NCBI GenBank assembly: GCA_016209205.1
Contig: JACQWQ010000028.1
Coordinates: 1 to 39,864 of the forward strand
DNA length: 39,864 bases
DNA from: Chloroflexota bacterium
Lineage (GTDB): Bacteria > Chloroflexota > Anaerolineae > UBA4142 > SHND01
Direction of reading: 5' to 3'
Under the pieces are notes generated by a model that saw nothing but the letters and a program-made list of their open reading frames with translations, did not search any database and had not been told where the DNA came from. Both the position numbers and the translations under genes were made by a program. How positions within the stretch are numbered: position 1 is the first letter of the stretch; every line of letters begins with the position of its first letter. Below are positions 1 through 7,980 of the stretch, piece by piece.

Positions 1-153
1 GATGGTGGGGTAGAGGCGCGCGGCTTCGGTCAAACGTGAAACGTCGGCATCCGCGCACGCGACGAGCCACGCCTCGGGCAATTGATGAAAATTGCGCGCG
101 AGATTCGGACCCCAATAGCCGTAACCGATGAGACCGAGACGAAGGCGTTCCAT
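1..153 (-). CDS. Gfo/Idh/MocA-family oxidoreductase, N-terminal fragment
   Basis: The gene runs off the left edge; only its first 51 codons are present, starting at the ATG at 151-153. The fragment opens with a beta strand followed by GLIGYGYWGPNLARNF, the glycine-rich dinucleotide-binding turn typical of Gfo/Idh/MocA dehydrogenases acting on sugars or nucleotide sugars. It continues with a strand (LVACADAD) that would carry the acidic residue binding the NAD(P) ribose. The catalytic domain lies outside the window, so the substrate cannot be stated. The downstream neighbours on the same strand would be needed to assign a pathway. Confidence 0.8.
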   Translation of the reverse strand, partial: MERLRLGLIGYGYWGPNLARNFHQLPEAWLVACADADVSRLTEAARLYPTI

Positions 154-172
154 GAAAAAATTTCCCTCAGTT

Positions 173-213
173 CCCTCATTTCCTTTGGCAGACGGAAACA
201 AGGGAAATGAGGG
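173..213. repeat. Inverted repeat between PIN gene and oxidoreductase
   Basis: An 11-bp arm at 173-183 (CCCTCATTTCC) is perfectly complementary to 203-213 with a 19-nt loop. A partial direct copy of the arm lies just left of it. It sits just downstream of the PIN gene stop and could act as a terminator or mRNA 3' structure, although no clear U tract follows on the minus strand. Confidence 0.45.
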
Positions 214-216
214 CAA

Positions 217-657
217 TTATGTGATGCGTTCGAGAAATTGCGCGGGCGTGACGATTTCGAATTTGAAACGGCGGCGTTCTGCCCACGGCAATTCCAACAG
301 ATCTTTGTCCAGAGTCACCAGGTACTTGGCTTGTGCTGAATCTGCTGTGGATAAAATGATTTCGTCATCAGGATCACGCTCGATCTTTATGCGACGCCCC
401 AAGTATATCCATGTCACAGTTTCGCGTGTGGGCAACTCGCGTATGAATTCGTTGAGGAGACCCGGATCAACGCCTAACCGGTCCAAAATCTCCTCGTATT
501 CTTGAGCGATTTCGGGCGAGATGGCAAGTTGAAGGTCGCGCCGCAGCCACAAGCGCCAAATTCGTGAAATGGCGGACTGGGGATATTTGTTCCGAAAACC
601 GATTACAAAAACATTGGTGTCCAGAACAATCAGGATTCGTTCTTTGCGTTTTGCCAT
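217..657 (-). CDS. PIN-domain ribonuclease, putative toxin-like protein
   Basis: The 146-residue protein starts with basic residues and then ILIVLDTNVFV, the first acidic motif of PIN domains. A middle helix carries SPEIAQEYEEIL, and the third motif is DPDDEIILSTADSAQAKYLVTLDKDLL. Together these give the usual four acidic residues that bind divalent metal for single-stranded RNA cleavage. The length fits the COG1569-type PIN family often annotated as toxin components. The ATG at 655-657 was chosen over a TTG two codons upstream. No recognisable CopG, AbrB or Phd antitoxin lies immediately upstream; only a short basic reading frame does. It could therefore be an orphan toxin or a housekeeping RNase. 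Family assignment is firm; the toxin role is inference. Confidence 0.8.
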   Translation of the reverse strand: MAKRKERILIVLDTNVFVIGFRNKYPQSAISRIWRLWLRRDLQLAISPEIAQEYEEILDRLGVDPGLLNEFIRELPTRETVTWIYLGRRIKIERDPDDEIILSTADSAQAKYLVTLDKDLLELPWAERRRFKFEIVTPAQFLERIT

Positions 658-738
658 CAGCAATGCATCTATGAGAAATCAATCCCGATCCATGTGGTTT
701 TTCGATTTGCCCTTTACACGAATTTGCGCGCGCAGGTA

Positions 739-849
739 TCAAGAGACGGAGCGACCTCGCGAGTGTAAGGTCGAGCGCTTGACGCTATGGGCGCGGCGCG
801 GCGCGCCATTACGGGCAAGCCGTTTTTCACGACGATGTTCCTGTTTCAT
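739..849 (-). CDS. Possible 36-aa basic peptide
   Basis: A short frame begins 16 bases after the cysC stop. The purine-rich AGGAG about seven bases before its ATG is a good ribosome-binding site. The product is very rich in Arg, Lys and His and has no recognisable family. It occupies the position where an antitoxin for the PIN protein might be expected, but it does not resemble a known antitoxin fold. It may be a chance frame in GC-rich DNA. Confidence 0.25.
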   Translation of the reverse strand: MKQEHRREKRLARNGAPRRAHSVKRSTLHSRGRSVS

Positions 850-865
850 TCTCGGCTCCTATCTT

Positions 866-1414
866 TCAGTACGCCATCTCCCGTACGGGAATATACCCCA
901 ACTCCTCCAACTTGCACAAAATTTTCTGCGCGGATTCCTGCACCGTCTCGCGGTCGGAATGATAGACCACTTCGGGATGGAGCGGCGGTTCGTATGGATC
1001 GTTGACGCCGGTGAAATTTTTAATTTCGCCCGCGAGCGCTTTTTTGTATAAACCTTTTACGTCGCGTTCCGCCAAAACGGGAATGGGGCATTCGGCATAG
1101 ATTTCGACAAAATTGCCAATCTTACCGCGCAGTTCGTCGCGAATTTCGCGATAGGGCGAAATCGCCGCCGCGATGGCGACGACGCCGTTCCGCGACAAAA
1201 CTTCGCATACCCAGCCGATGCGGCGAATGTTCGTGTCGCGATCTTCTTTGGAAAAGCCCAATCCTTTCGATAGGTTTTCGCGCACCACGTCGCCATCGAG
1301 CACTTCGATTTTCAAGCCGCGCGCGCGTAACTCTTGTTCGATCACGCGCGAGACGGTGGTCTTGCCTGCGCCGGAGAGTCCGGTAAACCAGAGAGTGAAT
1401 CCTTGATGTTCCAT
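866..1414 (-). CDS. cysC: Adenylylsulfate (APS) kinase
   Basis: The 182-aa protein matches stand-alone APS kinases. It has the Walker A loop [14 protein letters not shown] near the N-terminus, the [19 protein letters not shown] substrate-binding segment, and the [12 protein letters not shown] stretch. It also has the [12 protein letters not shown] and [19 protein letters not shown] motifs that clamp APS, and a [13 protein letters not shown] turn. It phosphorylates APS to PAPS in the cytoplasm. The gene starts six bases after the mgsA stop, with AAAGG just upstream, and so lies at the end of a sat - AP-superfamily - mgsA - cysC operon. No APS/PAPS reductase or sulfite reductase is present here, so the PAPS may serve sulfotransferases rather than cysteine synthesis; that part is inference. 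Confidence 0.95.
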   Translation of the reverse strand: MEHQGFTLWFTGLSGAGKTTVSRVIEQELRARGLKIEVLDGDVVRENLSKGLGFSKEDRDTNIRRIGWVCEVLSRNGVVAIAAAISPYREIRDELRGKIGNFVEIYAECPIPVLAERDVKGLYKKALAGEIKNFTGVNDPYEPPLHPEVVYHSDRETVQESAQKILCKLEELGYIPVREMAY

Positions 1415-1420
1415 GCACCT

Positions 1421-1927
1421 TTACCTGATGTGAGATGAGATTGTTACCGGTTCGATGTCCGGTTCGAGTTCCGTAATGGTTCGTTCGCGATATTCGTCGT
1501 AATCGGGCACGATGCGTTCGTACGCTTGCGTCATCATCGGCGAAGAAATAATGAAATCGGCGGACGCGCGATTGCATGCCACGGGAATGTTCCACACCAC
1601 CGCGATGCGCAAAAGCGCTTTGACGTCGGGATCGTGCGGCAGCGTTTCGAGCGGATCCCAAAAGAAAATGACAAAGTCAATCGCGCCTTCGGCAATTTTC
1701 GCGCCAATTTGCTGGTCACCGCCGAGTGGACCGCTTTGCAAACGATTGATCGGCAGTCCCAATTCTTCTTCGAGAATTTTGCCCGTCGTCCCCGTTGCAA
1801 AGAGTTCGTGTTTTGAAAGGGATCCTTTGTTGAAACGCGCCCATTCGATGAGGTCTTGCTTTTTGTGATCGTGTGCGACGAGCGCGATTTTCTTCTTCTT
1901 CTCCATTACAATAATTTGGTTTTTCAT
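1421..1927 (-). CDS. mgsA: Methylglyoxal synthase
   Basis: The product converts dihydroxyacetone phosphate to methylglyoxal and phosphate. The body shows [18 protein letters not shown], then [14 protein letters not shown] (phosphate-binding TGTTG) and [19 protein letters not shown], then [22 protein letters not shown] and [15 protein letters not shown]; all are MgsA signatures. The chosen ATG at 1925-1927 gives 168 aa. It is preceded by GAAAGG at good spacing and lies 10 bases after the upstream stop, whereas an upstream ATG would overlap that gene. The C-terminal tail of about 20 residues extends beyond the usual 150-aa enzyme. Its position between an AP-superfamily gene and cysC is unusual and suggests co-transcription with sulfate activation. 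Confidence 0.93.
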   Translation of the reverse strand: MKNQIIVMEKKKKIALVAHDHKKQDLIEWARFNKGSLSKHELFATGTTGKILEEELGLPINRLQSGPLGGDQQIGAKIAEGAIDFVIFFWDPLETLPHDPDVKALLRIAVVWNIPVACNRASADFIISSPMMTQAYERIVPDYDEYRERTITELEPDIEPVTISSHIR

Positions 1928-1937
1928 TTCGTGCCTT

Positions 1938-3503
1938 TCACTTGCTTCGAGCATTATTCGTGATTTTGCCGATCATGTCAGACGGAATCGGCATTCCGAA
2001 TTCATTCAACACCGTCGGCGCAATGTCAACGAGTTTGGAACCTTTCAGTTCGCGCCCGCCGAGTTTGCGTTTCGGGTCGAAATAGATGTACATGCCCTGC
2101 TGCGCGTGATTCGCGTCGTCGGGACCGGTGTCATTTTCAAACGTGTAGATTTCACCCGAACCGAGCGAGCCGACGCCGCGCCAGTACAAATCGCCCCAAA
2201 TCACAATGAGGTCAGGTGCGACGCCGTTCACTTTTTTGTACACATCATGCGGTTTGAACGCGTTCGTCTTCATCGGCTTGCCTTCGTGATCGGGCAGCGC
2301 CGTGAATTTGGCAATCAATTCGTCGCGCACCCTTTCGTACTGGTCGGGCGGAATGATGCCGTTCGGTTCGCGTCCCTGCACGTTAAGGAATACGCGCGAA
2401 TAATATCCGCCTTCGCCCCACACACGCGTTTTGTTCCAATTGATTTTCGCTTTGGACAACGGAATCACGCCTTCGGGTTTTTCATCGAGCGCGAGATACC
2501 CGTTTTGCATCAACCATTCGTTGATGCAAATGCCGCCGTCCATGCGTTTCGCGCCGTGGTCGCTCATCACGATGACGCTGGTGTTGTCGTCAATCAGTTC
2601 GAGCGTCGCACCGATTTGCTTGTCGAGCCACACGTAATAATCGTGAATCGAATTCAGCAGCGGATTGCGCGGCTCGTGCTTGATATGTTTCGGGTCGTGA
2701 TATTTCCAGAACCCGTGATGCAAACGGTCTACGCCGATCTCGACCGACATGAAATAGTCCCAGTCGCGCGTTTTCATCAAATGCTGAATTACTTTGAAAC
2801 GCGCTTGTGTCATTTCATAAATTTTTTCCAACAACCATTGTTTGTTTTCGGTGCGAAAATTTTCCGCGTCCACCGCGTAATTGGGCGCGACGCGCAAAAT
2901 TTCTTCGCGCAGCGCTTCGGGATTCGTGAATTTGCTGTTGACATTGGGCGAAAGAAAACAGCCGACCATCGCGCCGTTCACTTGTTTCGGCGGGTACGAC
3001 GGCGGAATGCCGATGAGATACGACTGTTTGCCGACGCGTCCGAGATAATCCCACGTCGCGGGTTCGACCACCGAGCGCGAATTCGCAATCGTCATTTTTT
3101 CGTACGAATAATCCGCGCGGTTGCGAAAACCGTAAATGCCCAACGTGCCGGGATCTTTCGACGTTTGCGAACACGCCCATGCGGGCACCGTAATCGGCGG
3201 CAACACCGACTCGAGTTCGCCCCACACGCCGTTCGACATGAGATAATTCAGATTCGGTAATTCGTTGCGATACTGCTGGAACACGAGCGACGGTTCCGCG
3301 CAATCGAGACCGATGACGAGGACGTGCTTTTTCTTGCCGCGCGCGAATTGGAAATTGGGAGACTGGAGACTCGAGACTGGAGACTGTTGATTGCTCACTG
3401 TTGATTGCTCACTGTCTGCCGTCGTCTGACGACTGATGACTGACGACTGATGACTGATGACTGATGACTGGTCACTGGTTACTGATAACTGATTACTGCT
3501 CAC
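1938..3503 (-). CDS. Alkaline-phosphatase-superfamily phosphodiesterase-like protein (paralogue 1)
   Basis: This is a PF01663-type member of the AP superfamily. Two-metal ligands are visible: Asp67 in [11 protein letters not shown], the Thr105 nucleophile in [17 protein letters not shown] (Asp/His), [14 protein letters not shown] (Asp-His) and a late His in [11 protein letters not shown]. The start is problematic. The only upstream start is a GTG at 3501-3503 that overlaps the sat stop as GTGA, and the first 50 or so residues are translated tandem words rich in Ser, Gln and Val. The domain proper begins at [10 protein letters not shown], so either a non-standard internal start is used or the repeat is translated as a disordered leader. 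Unlike its paralogues it lacks the LGYLG-type C-terminus. Substrate unknown. Confidence 0.8.
   Translation of the reverse strand: MSSNQLSVTSDQSSVISHQSSVISRQTTADSEQSTVSNQQSPVSSLQSPNFQFARGKKKHVLVIGLDCAEPSLVFQQYRNELPNLNYLMSNGVWGELESVLPPITVPAWACSQTSKDPGTLGIYGFRNRADYSYEKMTIANSRSVVEPATWDYLGRVGKQSYLIGIPPSYPPKQVNGAMVGCFLSPNVNSKFTNPEALREEILRVAPNYAVDAENFRTENKQWLLEKIYEMTQARFKVIQHLMKTRDWDYFMSVEIGVDRLHHGFWKYHDPKHIKHEPRNPLLNSIHDYYVWLDKQIGATLELIDDNTSVIVMSDHGAKRMDGGICINEWLMQNGYLALDEKPEGVIPLSKAKINWNKTRVWGEGGYYSRVFLNVQGREPNGIIPPDQYERVRDELIAKFTALPDHEGKPMKTNAFKPHDVYKKVNGVAPDLIVIWGDLYWRGVGSLGSGEIYTFENDTGPDDANHAQQGMYIYFDPKRKLGGRELKGSKLVDIAPTVLNEFGMPIPSDMIGKITNNARSK
3361..3502. repeat. Tandem 7-bp word repeat at the sat / AP-gene junction
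   Basis: Degenerate heptamers of the type ACTGATG (plus strand) run through about 142 bp, blending into GGAGACT and GTTGATTGCTCACT words at the left. The block supplies the sat stop codon (CAG TGA) and the GTG start and N-terminal codons of the following AP-superfamily gene. Confidence 0.9.
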
Positions 3504-4705
3504 TGATTCCCCGCTTTTTTTTTAGCGATCCCGTCCATCAAAATTTGGGCAACTTCGGGGCGCGTAAATTCGGGCGGAAGCATCTCGCCGCGTTCGAGCA
3601 TTTGGCGCACTTGGGTGCCGCTCAACACGATGTGGTCTTGTTTGGGATGCGGACACGTTTTGGACGAAACGATGCCGCCGCACTTGCGACAATAGAACGT
3701 GTGCTCGAACATCATCGGCGTAATGCCGATTTCTTGCGGCTCAAATTGACTGAAGATTAACTGCGCGTCGTACGTGCCGTAATACGTTCCGACGCCCGCG
3801 TGATCGCGTCCGATAATGATGTGCGTGCAGCCGTAATTCTTGCGGCACAGCGCGTGGAAAATTGCCTCGCGCGGTCCCGCGTAACGCATCGCCGCGGGGA
3901 ACACGCCGAGCAGCACGCGGTCGGCGGGATAATAATCGCGCAAGAGCGATTGATACGATTCCATGCGCACATCGGCGGGAATGTCGTCCCCTTTCGTTTC
4001 GCCGACGAGCGGGTGCAAAAACAAACCGTCCACGATTTCGAGCGCGGTCTTTTGAATGTACTCGTGCGCGCGATGAATTGGATTGCGCGTTTGGAACGCG
4101 ACGATTTTGCGCCAACCGTTCCGCGCAAACATTTCGCGCGTTTGCTGCGGGGTATGACGAAATTCGGGAAATTCCGTTTTCGCTTGATGCGGCATGTCAA
4201 TCAGCCATACATCACCCGCGAGATATACATCGCCTTGTGCGTACAAACGCGCGACGCCGGGATGTTTTTCTTCGTCGGTGCGATACACCATTTTCGCTTC
4301 ATGCACCTTGGCGTAATCGAATTTTTCTTTGAGTTCCAAAAGCCCGACGAGATGTCCGTCCGATTCGACGAGCGCAATGTCTTTGCCGATGTCAAAATTG
4401 TCCGCGAGTTCGCGCGACACGGGCAATGTCACCGGAATGCTCCACGGCAACCCGTTCGCGAGCCGCATGTTGTTGACTACATTTTCATAATCTTGCTTGC
4501 CCATAAATCCGGTGAGCGGACTCATCGCGCCCACCGCAATCATTTCGAGGTCGGACAAATTCACGGAATTGAGCGTTCGATAGTGATGTTCCTTTTTCGC
4601 TTGTTCCGCGCGCGTACCCATTTTTTCGCGTTCCGCGCCCGTGACGACGCGATTGATGAGCGTACCGCCGTGTGGGGCGATTTCGCCGATGTATTGATTA
4701 GTCAT
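3500..4705 (-). CDS. sat: Sulfate adenylyltransferase (ATP sulfurylase)
   Basis: The 401-aa protein is a single-subunit ATP sulfurylase. It has the motif QTRNPIHRAHEYIQ with the HxxH that binds ATP, the VGETKGDDIPADVRM segment, GRDHAGVGTYYG, and a zinc-type CRKCGGIVSSKTCPH followed by LSGTQVRQMLERGE and PPEFTRPEVA. It forms APS from sulfate and ATP. The ATG at 4703-4705 gives MTNQYIGEIAPHGG, the usual N-terminus; the upstream in-frame codons are low complexity and run into the divergent promoter. The last three codons (Gly-Asn-Gln-stop) fall in a tandem-word repeat. It begins the operon that ends in cysC. Confidence 0.95.
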   Translation of the reverse strand: MTNQYIGEIAPHGGTLINRVVTGAEREKMGTRAEQAKKEHHYRTLNSVNLSDLEMIAVGAMSPLTGFMGKQDYENVVNNMRLANGLPWSIPVTLPVSRELADNFDIGKDIALVESDGHLVGLLELKEKFDYAKVHEAKMVYRTDEEKHPGVARLYAQGDVYLAGDVWLIDMPHQAKTEFPEFRHTPQQTREMFARNGWRKIVAFQTRNPIHRAHEYIQKTALEIVDGLFLHPLVGETKGDDIPADVRMESYQSLLRDYYPADRVLLGVFPAAMRYAGPREAIFHALCRKNYGCTHIIIGRDHAGVGTYYGTYDAQLIFSQFEPQEIGITPMMFEHTFYCRKCGGIVSSKTCPHPKQDHIVLSGTQVRQMLERGEMLPPEFTRPEVAQILMDGIAKKKAGNQ

Positions 4706-4742
4706 GGTGTTTCGTTTTCCCTTTGTGTTTTTTGCGAATTCA

Positions 4743-4771
4743 TTGCCAATTCTCGACTGCACGCGTATAAT
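4743..4771 (+). promoter_or_regulatory. Near-consensus sigma-70 promoter
   Basis: TTGCCA at 4743-4748 and TATAAT at 4766-4771 are separated by 17 bp, pointing right. The expected start near 4778 leaves a short leader holding AAGGAG before the ATG at 4791. It drives the helical protein and HNH gene, divergent from sat. Confidence 0.85.
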
Positions 4772-4790
4772 GCTTCGGGAAAGGAGCCGA

Positions 4791-5195
4791 ATGTCCGAAA
4801 GCATAACTCTGGTGTTGCCCGATGCGGTCATGCAGCGCGCCAAGCAAACCGCATTCAATTTGCATCTGCCGCTTGAACAGGTTCTCACCGCCACCTTGGC
4901 GGCGAGTTTGCCCGACGTGGAACAAGCGCCTCTTGACATGCAACAGGAACTGGCGCGAATGACGCTGATGCAAACAGACGAATTGTGGCGCATTGCCCGC
5001 AGCCAACTTTCCACAGAGCAACAGGCACAATTAACCGCGTTAAACGAACTTCAAGCGGAACGACCTTTAACGGCAGCGGAAGAAAAAATGCTGGATGCCT
5101 TGCGCACCGAATATGGTCGTGTCACATTGCGTAAAGCGCGCGCATTTGCACTTTTGAGTCTACGCAGCGGAAATCCGCTCCTTGCGAATTCGTAA
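4791..5195 (+). CDS. Hypothetical helical protein, partner of HNH gene
   Basis: The 134-aa protein begins MSESITLVLPDAVMQRAKQT, a strand followed by a helix that resembles the start of ribbon-helix-helix or degron-like modules. It continues as Leu/Gln/Glu-rich helices (ARSQLSTEQQAQL, LTAAEEKMLDALR) and ends with a basic helix. The start is well supported by AAGGAG four bases before the ATG and a strong promoter. The HNH gene follows 11 bases after its stop, so the two are co-transcribed. I do not recognise a named family. By position it could regulate or inhibit the nuclease, or be an unrelated companion; only the pairing is seen. Confidence 0.75.
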   Translation: MSESITLVLPDAVMQRAKQTAFNLHLPLEQVLTATLAASLPDVEQAPLDMQQELARMTLMQTDELWRIARSQLSTEQQAQLTALNELQAERPLTAAEEKMLDALRTEYGRVTLRKARAFALLSLRSGNPLLANS

Positions 5196-5206
5196 TCCCT
5201 CGCATC

Positions 5207-5629
5207 ATGGCTTATCTCTCTGAAGAACTGCGCCAACGCGTTGCACTCGCCGCGCGTCATCGCTGTGAATATTGCTTGACTAGGCAAGAAATCAGCGGCG
5301 CGCAAATGCACATCGAGCATATTGTTCCGCTTGCGCTGGGCGGCGTCTCCGAATTCGACAATCTTTGTCTCGCTTGCGCGTGGTGCAACACATTCAAAGC
5401 AGTAAAAACGCACGCGCTCGATCCGCTCACGCAAGAAGCAATTCCCCTGTTCAACCCACGCACTCAAACTTGGAATGAGCATTTTCGATGGAATGAAAGC
5501 GGAATCGAAATTATCGGCATTACTGCAATCGGTCGCGCCACCGTAAATGCCCTGCGCATGAATAACGAGTATATCGTGCCCGCGCGTCAGTACTGGGTGT
5601 TAGCTGGATGGCACCCGCCGCAGGTTTAG
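5207..5629 (+). CDS. HNH endonuclease
   Basis: The 140-aa protein carries a compact zinc-supported HNH fold. CEYCL near residue 23 and CLACAWCN near residue 64 supply four Cys zinc ligands, HIEHIVPLALGG carries the catalytic His and a metal-binding His, and the downstream Asn (CNTFK) completes the HNH triad. C-terminal residues (HFRWNESGIEIIG) match the extended family of small prokaryotic HNH proteins. It would nick or cleave DNA. It sits in an accessory gene island beside Uma2 nucleases, and its 3' end converges on the first Uma2 gene with about 10 bp between stops. No restriction methyltransferase is visible. Confidence 0.88.
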   Translation: MAYLSEELRQRVALAARHRCEYCLTRQEISGAQMHIEHIVPLALGGVSEFDNLCLACAWCNTFKAVKTHALDPLTQEAIPLFNPRTQTWNEHFRWNESGIEIIGITAIGRATVNALRMNNEYIVPARQYWVLAGWHPPQV

Positions 5630-5639
5630 CGCGTGACTC

Positions 5640-6254
5640 TTATTTCTTGCGCTTGCGCGCTTTTGGTTTTGGTTCAGCCCATTCGACTTGCCGATAAATT
5701 TCCGCCAAATCAATTTCACAATCCAATGAACGCAGGCGCAGTTTTGCATCCATGCCTTCCAACGTCTCCAAGACCCAAAAATGTCCGTCACGCCGATAGT
5801 GTTCGATATACGGCGCGGCTTGGTCAATCATCACATATTCGCGCAGCGACGGAATCTTGCGATACATTTTGAATTTCGCCCCGCAATCGTAATCTTGTGT
5901 AGAATCCGACCACACTTCGACAATCACTTGTGGATTCATCACCGTATCTTGCTGACGCGGGTCAATTTCGATTTCGCCGCAAATCACCATGACGTCGGGA
6001 TAGGTGTAGACATCATCCTGGAGTGAGCGTAAACGAATATCGCTGGTAAAAACACGACAAGGTTGTCCTTCCAGTTTTCGGTCAAACGCCTTGAACGTGT
6101 TGTTCACGATTTGGTTGTGGTTGATGGACGTTCCCGCCATCATGTACGTTTCGCCAAACCAATACTCGTGTTTGTCGCGCGAAGTTTCTTCCACGGCCAG
6201 ATATTCTTCGGGGGTGAGGTATAGTTTGGGTTGAATCATTTTGTATATTTTCAT
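5640..6254 (-). CDS. Uma2-family putative endonuclease (copy 1)
   Basis: The PD-(D/E)XK-like Uma2 (DUF820) fold is shown by LTPEEYLAVEETSRDKHEY, WFGETYMMAGTSINHN, DIRLRS, TYPDVMVICGEIE, NPQVIVEVWSDSTQDYD and KFKMYRKIPSLREYVMID, with catalytic Asp, Glu and Gln/Lys positions intact. Length 204 aa from the ATG at 6252-6254 (MKIYKMIQ) is normal. An ATG at 6237-6239 is an alternative, and neither has an ideal ribosome site. A Lys/Arg-rich tail ends the protein. It is clearly paralogous to the broken copy at 7981-8586, about 2 kb away in the same orientation, making a potential recombination pair. Cellular role unproven for the family. Confidence 0.88.
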   Translation of the reverse strand: MKIYKMIQPKLYLTPEEYLAVEETSRDKHEYWFGETYMMAGTSINHNQIVNNTFKAFDRKLEGQPCRVFTSDIRLRSLQDDVYTYPDVMVICGEIEIDPRQQDTVMNPQVIVEVWSDSTQDYDCGAKFKMYRKIPSLREYVMIDQAAPYIEHYRRDGHFWVLETLEGMDAKLRLRSLDCEIDLAEIYRQVEWAEPKPKARKRKK

Positions 6255-6332
6255 CCTTCGCCCGCATTTCAAAAATTTTTTCTGGTTTCAGAAATCAGAA
6301 TACAGAAATCAGAAGTTCAGAAACAGGGAGAA

Positions 6333-7379
6333 CTACTGGGCGCAACGAAACCCGATACCGTCGTAACGGCTCGACGGGTGGAAGAGGACGCGGTACGCCG
6401 CACGCGCGACGCCCGAATTGAAGTCGAACGAGCCGCCACGCAGCGCACGACTCTGCCCCGAAGTTGGACCTTGCGGGTTCGTGCGCGGTGAATTGCTGTA
6501 ATAAGATGAGCCGTACCAATCTGCTACCCACTCCCACACATTCCCCGCCATATCCAACGCGCCGTAGGGGCTCGCCCCATTCGGGTAATTGCCAACGGCG
6601 GTCGTATCTCCAATCTTGTTCTCTGCATTCACACGGCTAGCGTCAAAGTCATTGCCCCAAGGATACGTGCGCGCATCTGTGCCCCGCGCGGCTTTTTCCC
6701 ATTCCGCTTCCGTCGGCAGCCGTTTGCCCGCCCACTGGCAGTAATCCCGCGCATCATTCCATGAAACGTAAATCACGGGATAGTTGTCATACTGCGAATT
6801 GCGGTAATACGAATCGCGAGTGTAAGATTTATTCTCCGCAGGGGGTTGACACTTTCCCGTTTCCACGCACTGCTTGTATTGCGCGTTGGTCACTTCGTGC
6901 TGGTCAATCCAGAACGCGTCCAGATAAACGGTATGAACGGGCTTTTCGTCATCTCCGCCATTCTCACTACCCATGGCGAACTCCCCTGCTGGCACTAAGA
7001 CCATGAGCGCATTTTCGGGCTGTGATGGCGGCACAACCGTCACATTTTCGTCCTGTGGTGGCGGCACAAGCGTCGCGGTGTCTATGACAATGGCTGTTTC
7101 GCGCACGACGACCGTTTGCGGCACAACCGCTGTTTCTCTGACGATGGCTGTTTCGCGCACGACGACCGTTGTGGGCGCGCCGCGTAGGAGCAGACTTGCC
7201 AACACGCCGAACAGCACTCCCGCGCCCAGCAAGCCCACCCCCAGCCGCCAGCGTCGCGCGCCCGCAGCAGAGCCAGGCGCGGTGGTCGGCGGCGCGGGTT
7301 TGGGCGTGAAGGAGGTCCCGCAATAGGCGCAGAATTTTGCGGTATTGGGGATAGTTTTAGCGCAGTTAGGACATTGCAT
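6333..7379 (-). CDS. Zinc-ribbon, membrane-anchored SUMF1/FGE-like protein
   Basis: Order of parts in 348 aa: a CPNC...CAYCG zinc ribbon (residues 3-22), a Pro/Thr linker, one membrane helix (about 47-67), then a repetitive [13 protein letters not shown] linker of five or so units. A complete SUMF1-like domain follows from about residue 125 ([82 protein letters not shown]). The cysteine pair used by true formylglycine-generating enzymes after GGS is absent (GGSFDFNSG), so sulfatase maturation is unlikely; it may be a ligand-binding or structural module. The start at 7377-7379 is chosen because it gives the ribbon and lies 8 bases after the J-domain gene stop. Confidence 0.85.
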   Translation of the reverse strand: MQCPNCAKTIPNTAKFCAYCGTSFTPKPAPPTTAPGSAAGARRWRLGVGLLGAGVLFGVLASLLLRGAPTTVVVRETAIVRETAVVPQTVVVRETAIVIDTATLVPPPQDENVTVVPPSQPENALMVLVPAGEFAMGSENGGDDEKPVHTVYLDAFWIDQHEVTNAQYKQCVETGKCQPPAENKSYTRDSYYRNSQYDNYPVIYVSWNDARDYCQWAGKRLPTEAEWEKAARGTDARTYPWGNDFDASRVNAENKIGDTTAVGNYPNGASPYGALDMAGNVWEWVADWYGSSYYSNSPRTNPQGPTSGQSRALRGGSFDFNSGVARAAYRVLFHPSSRYDGIGFRCAQ

Positions 7380-7387
7380 AGACCAAA

Positions 7388-7861
7388 TTAGACGCGTCGT
7401 CCACAGTTCAAGCAAAACTGTGCGCCGCTCAATATCTGTGCGCCGCAGTTGACGCAAAAGCGTTCAGCTTTCAACTGATGGAGACACCTTTGACAATAAA
7501 TCTCGTCAAGCGAATTGCGCTGACCACATTTTGGGCAAACCACTCCAGTTGGCGTTTTGGGTTCAGAGCGCGGTGGTGATTTTGTTTCTGTCCGTGGTGC
7601 TTGGTTCGTTTCTCTCTTTGGTTCGGTGTACGCTTGTTGATTGCTCCTGGCGCGGACTTGGTCGTATTCTTTCCGCCTCGTCGGATCGCGCAAAACCGCG
7701 TATGCCTCGTTGAGTTCTTTCATCCGCGCATTGGTATCCGCAGATGGATTCATGTCAGGATGATACTTGCGCGCCAACCGCTTGTACGCGGATTCGATAA
7801 CTTCTGGTTCCGCTTCTGGATCAACTTGCAAGACGCGATAATAGTTTTTTGGTGCAGGCAT
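7388..7861 (-). CDS. J-domain protein with C-terminal zinc ribbons
   Basis: Residues about 5-70 form a J domain ([32 protein letters not shown] with the HPD motif, [18 protein letters not shown]), which would stimulate an Hsp70. A Pro/Lys/Glu-rich linker follows, then zinc-ribbon units CPKCGQRN...CQRC and FCVNCGAQ...FCLNCG. It is not DnaJ itself: no G/F region, no central cysteine-rich domain, no client-binding domain. The gene directly precedes the zinc-ribbon SUMF-like gene, and both share the same ribbon style, suggesting one functional unit. No dnaK or grpE is nearby. Confidence 0.87.
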   Translation of the reverse strand: MPAPKNYYRVLQVDPEAEPEVIESAYKRLARKYHPDMNPSADTNARMKELNEAYAVLRDPTRRKEYDQVRARSNQQAYTEPKRETNQAPRTETKSPPRSEPKTPTGVVCPKCGQRNSLDEIYCQRCLHQLKAERFCVNCGAQILSGAQFCLNCGRRV

Positions 7862-7890
7862 AAGATATGATCATTTCTTGAGTTTTGAGT

Positions 7891-7980
7891 TCAATCCAAA
7901 TACCCCGACCCCGCCAACCGTTCCTCGATTTCTTTTTGTTCCGCGTCCGAGTATGCGCCGTTCCTTTGATTTTCAATTTG
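7891..7980 (-). repeat. Orphan AP-gene 3' tail, copy A
   Basis: Thirty codons read in frame to a TGA and match the last codons of the AP-superfamily gene that ends at 10025, sharing GAYSDAEQKEIEERLAG and ending SGYLD. The DNA is nearly identical over about 60 bp. The copy starts on the base after the TAA of the Uma2 gene at 7981. Confidence 0.9.

Noticed and set aside
2106..3260. Long plus-strand frame (384 codons) opposite the first AP gene
   Set aside because: Antisense shadow of a GC-rich gene with strong third-position bias; Arg/His/Phe-rich, no family motifs and no ribosome site.
3800..4876. 358-codon plus-strand frame opposite sat
   Set aside because: Antisense shadow; overlaps the real divergent promoter and the start of the helical protein.
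6333..7379. Formylglycine-generating enzyme maturing the AP-superfamily proteins as sulfatases
   Set aside because: The SUMF-like domain lacks the catalytic Cys pair, and the AP proteins have Thr or Ser nucleophiles without the C/S-x-P-x-R sulfatase motif.
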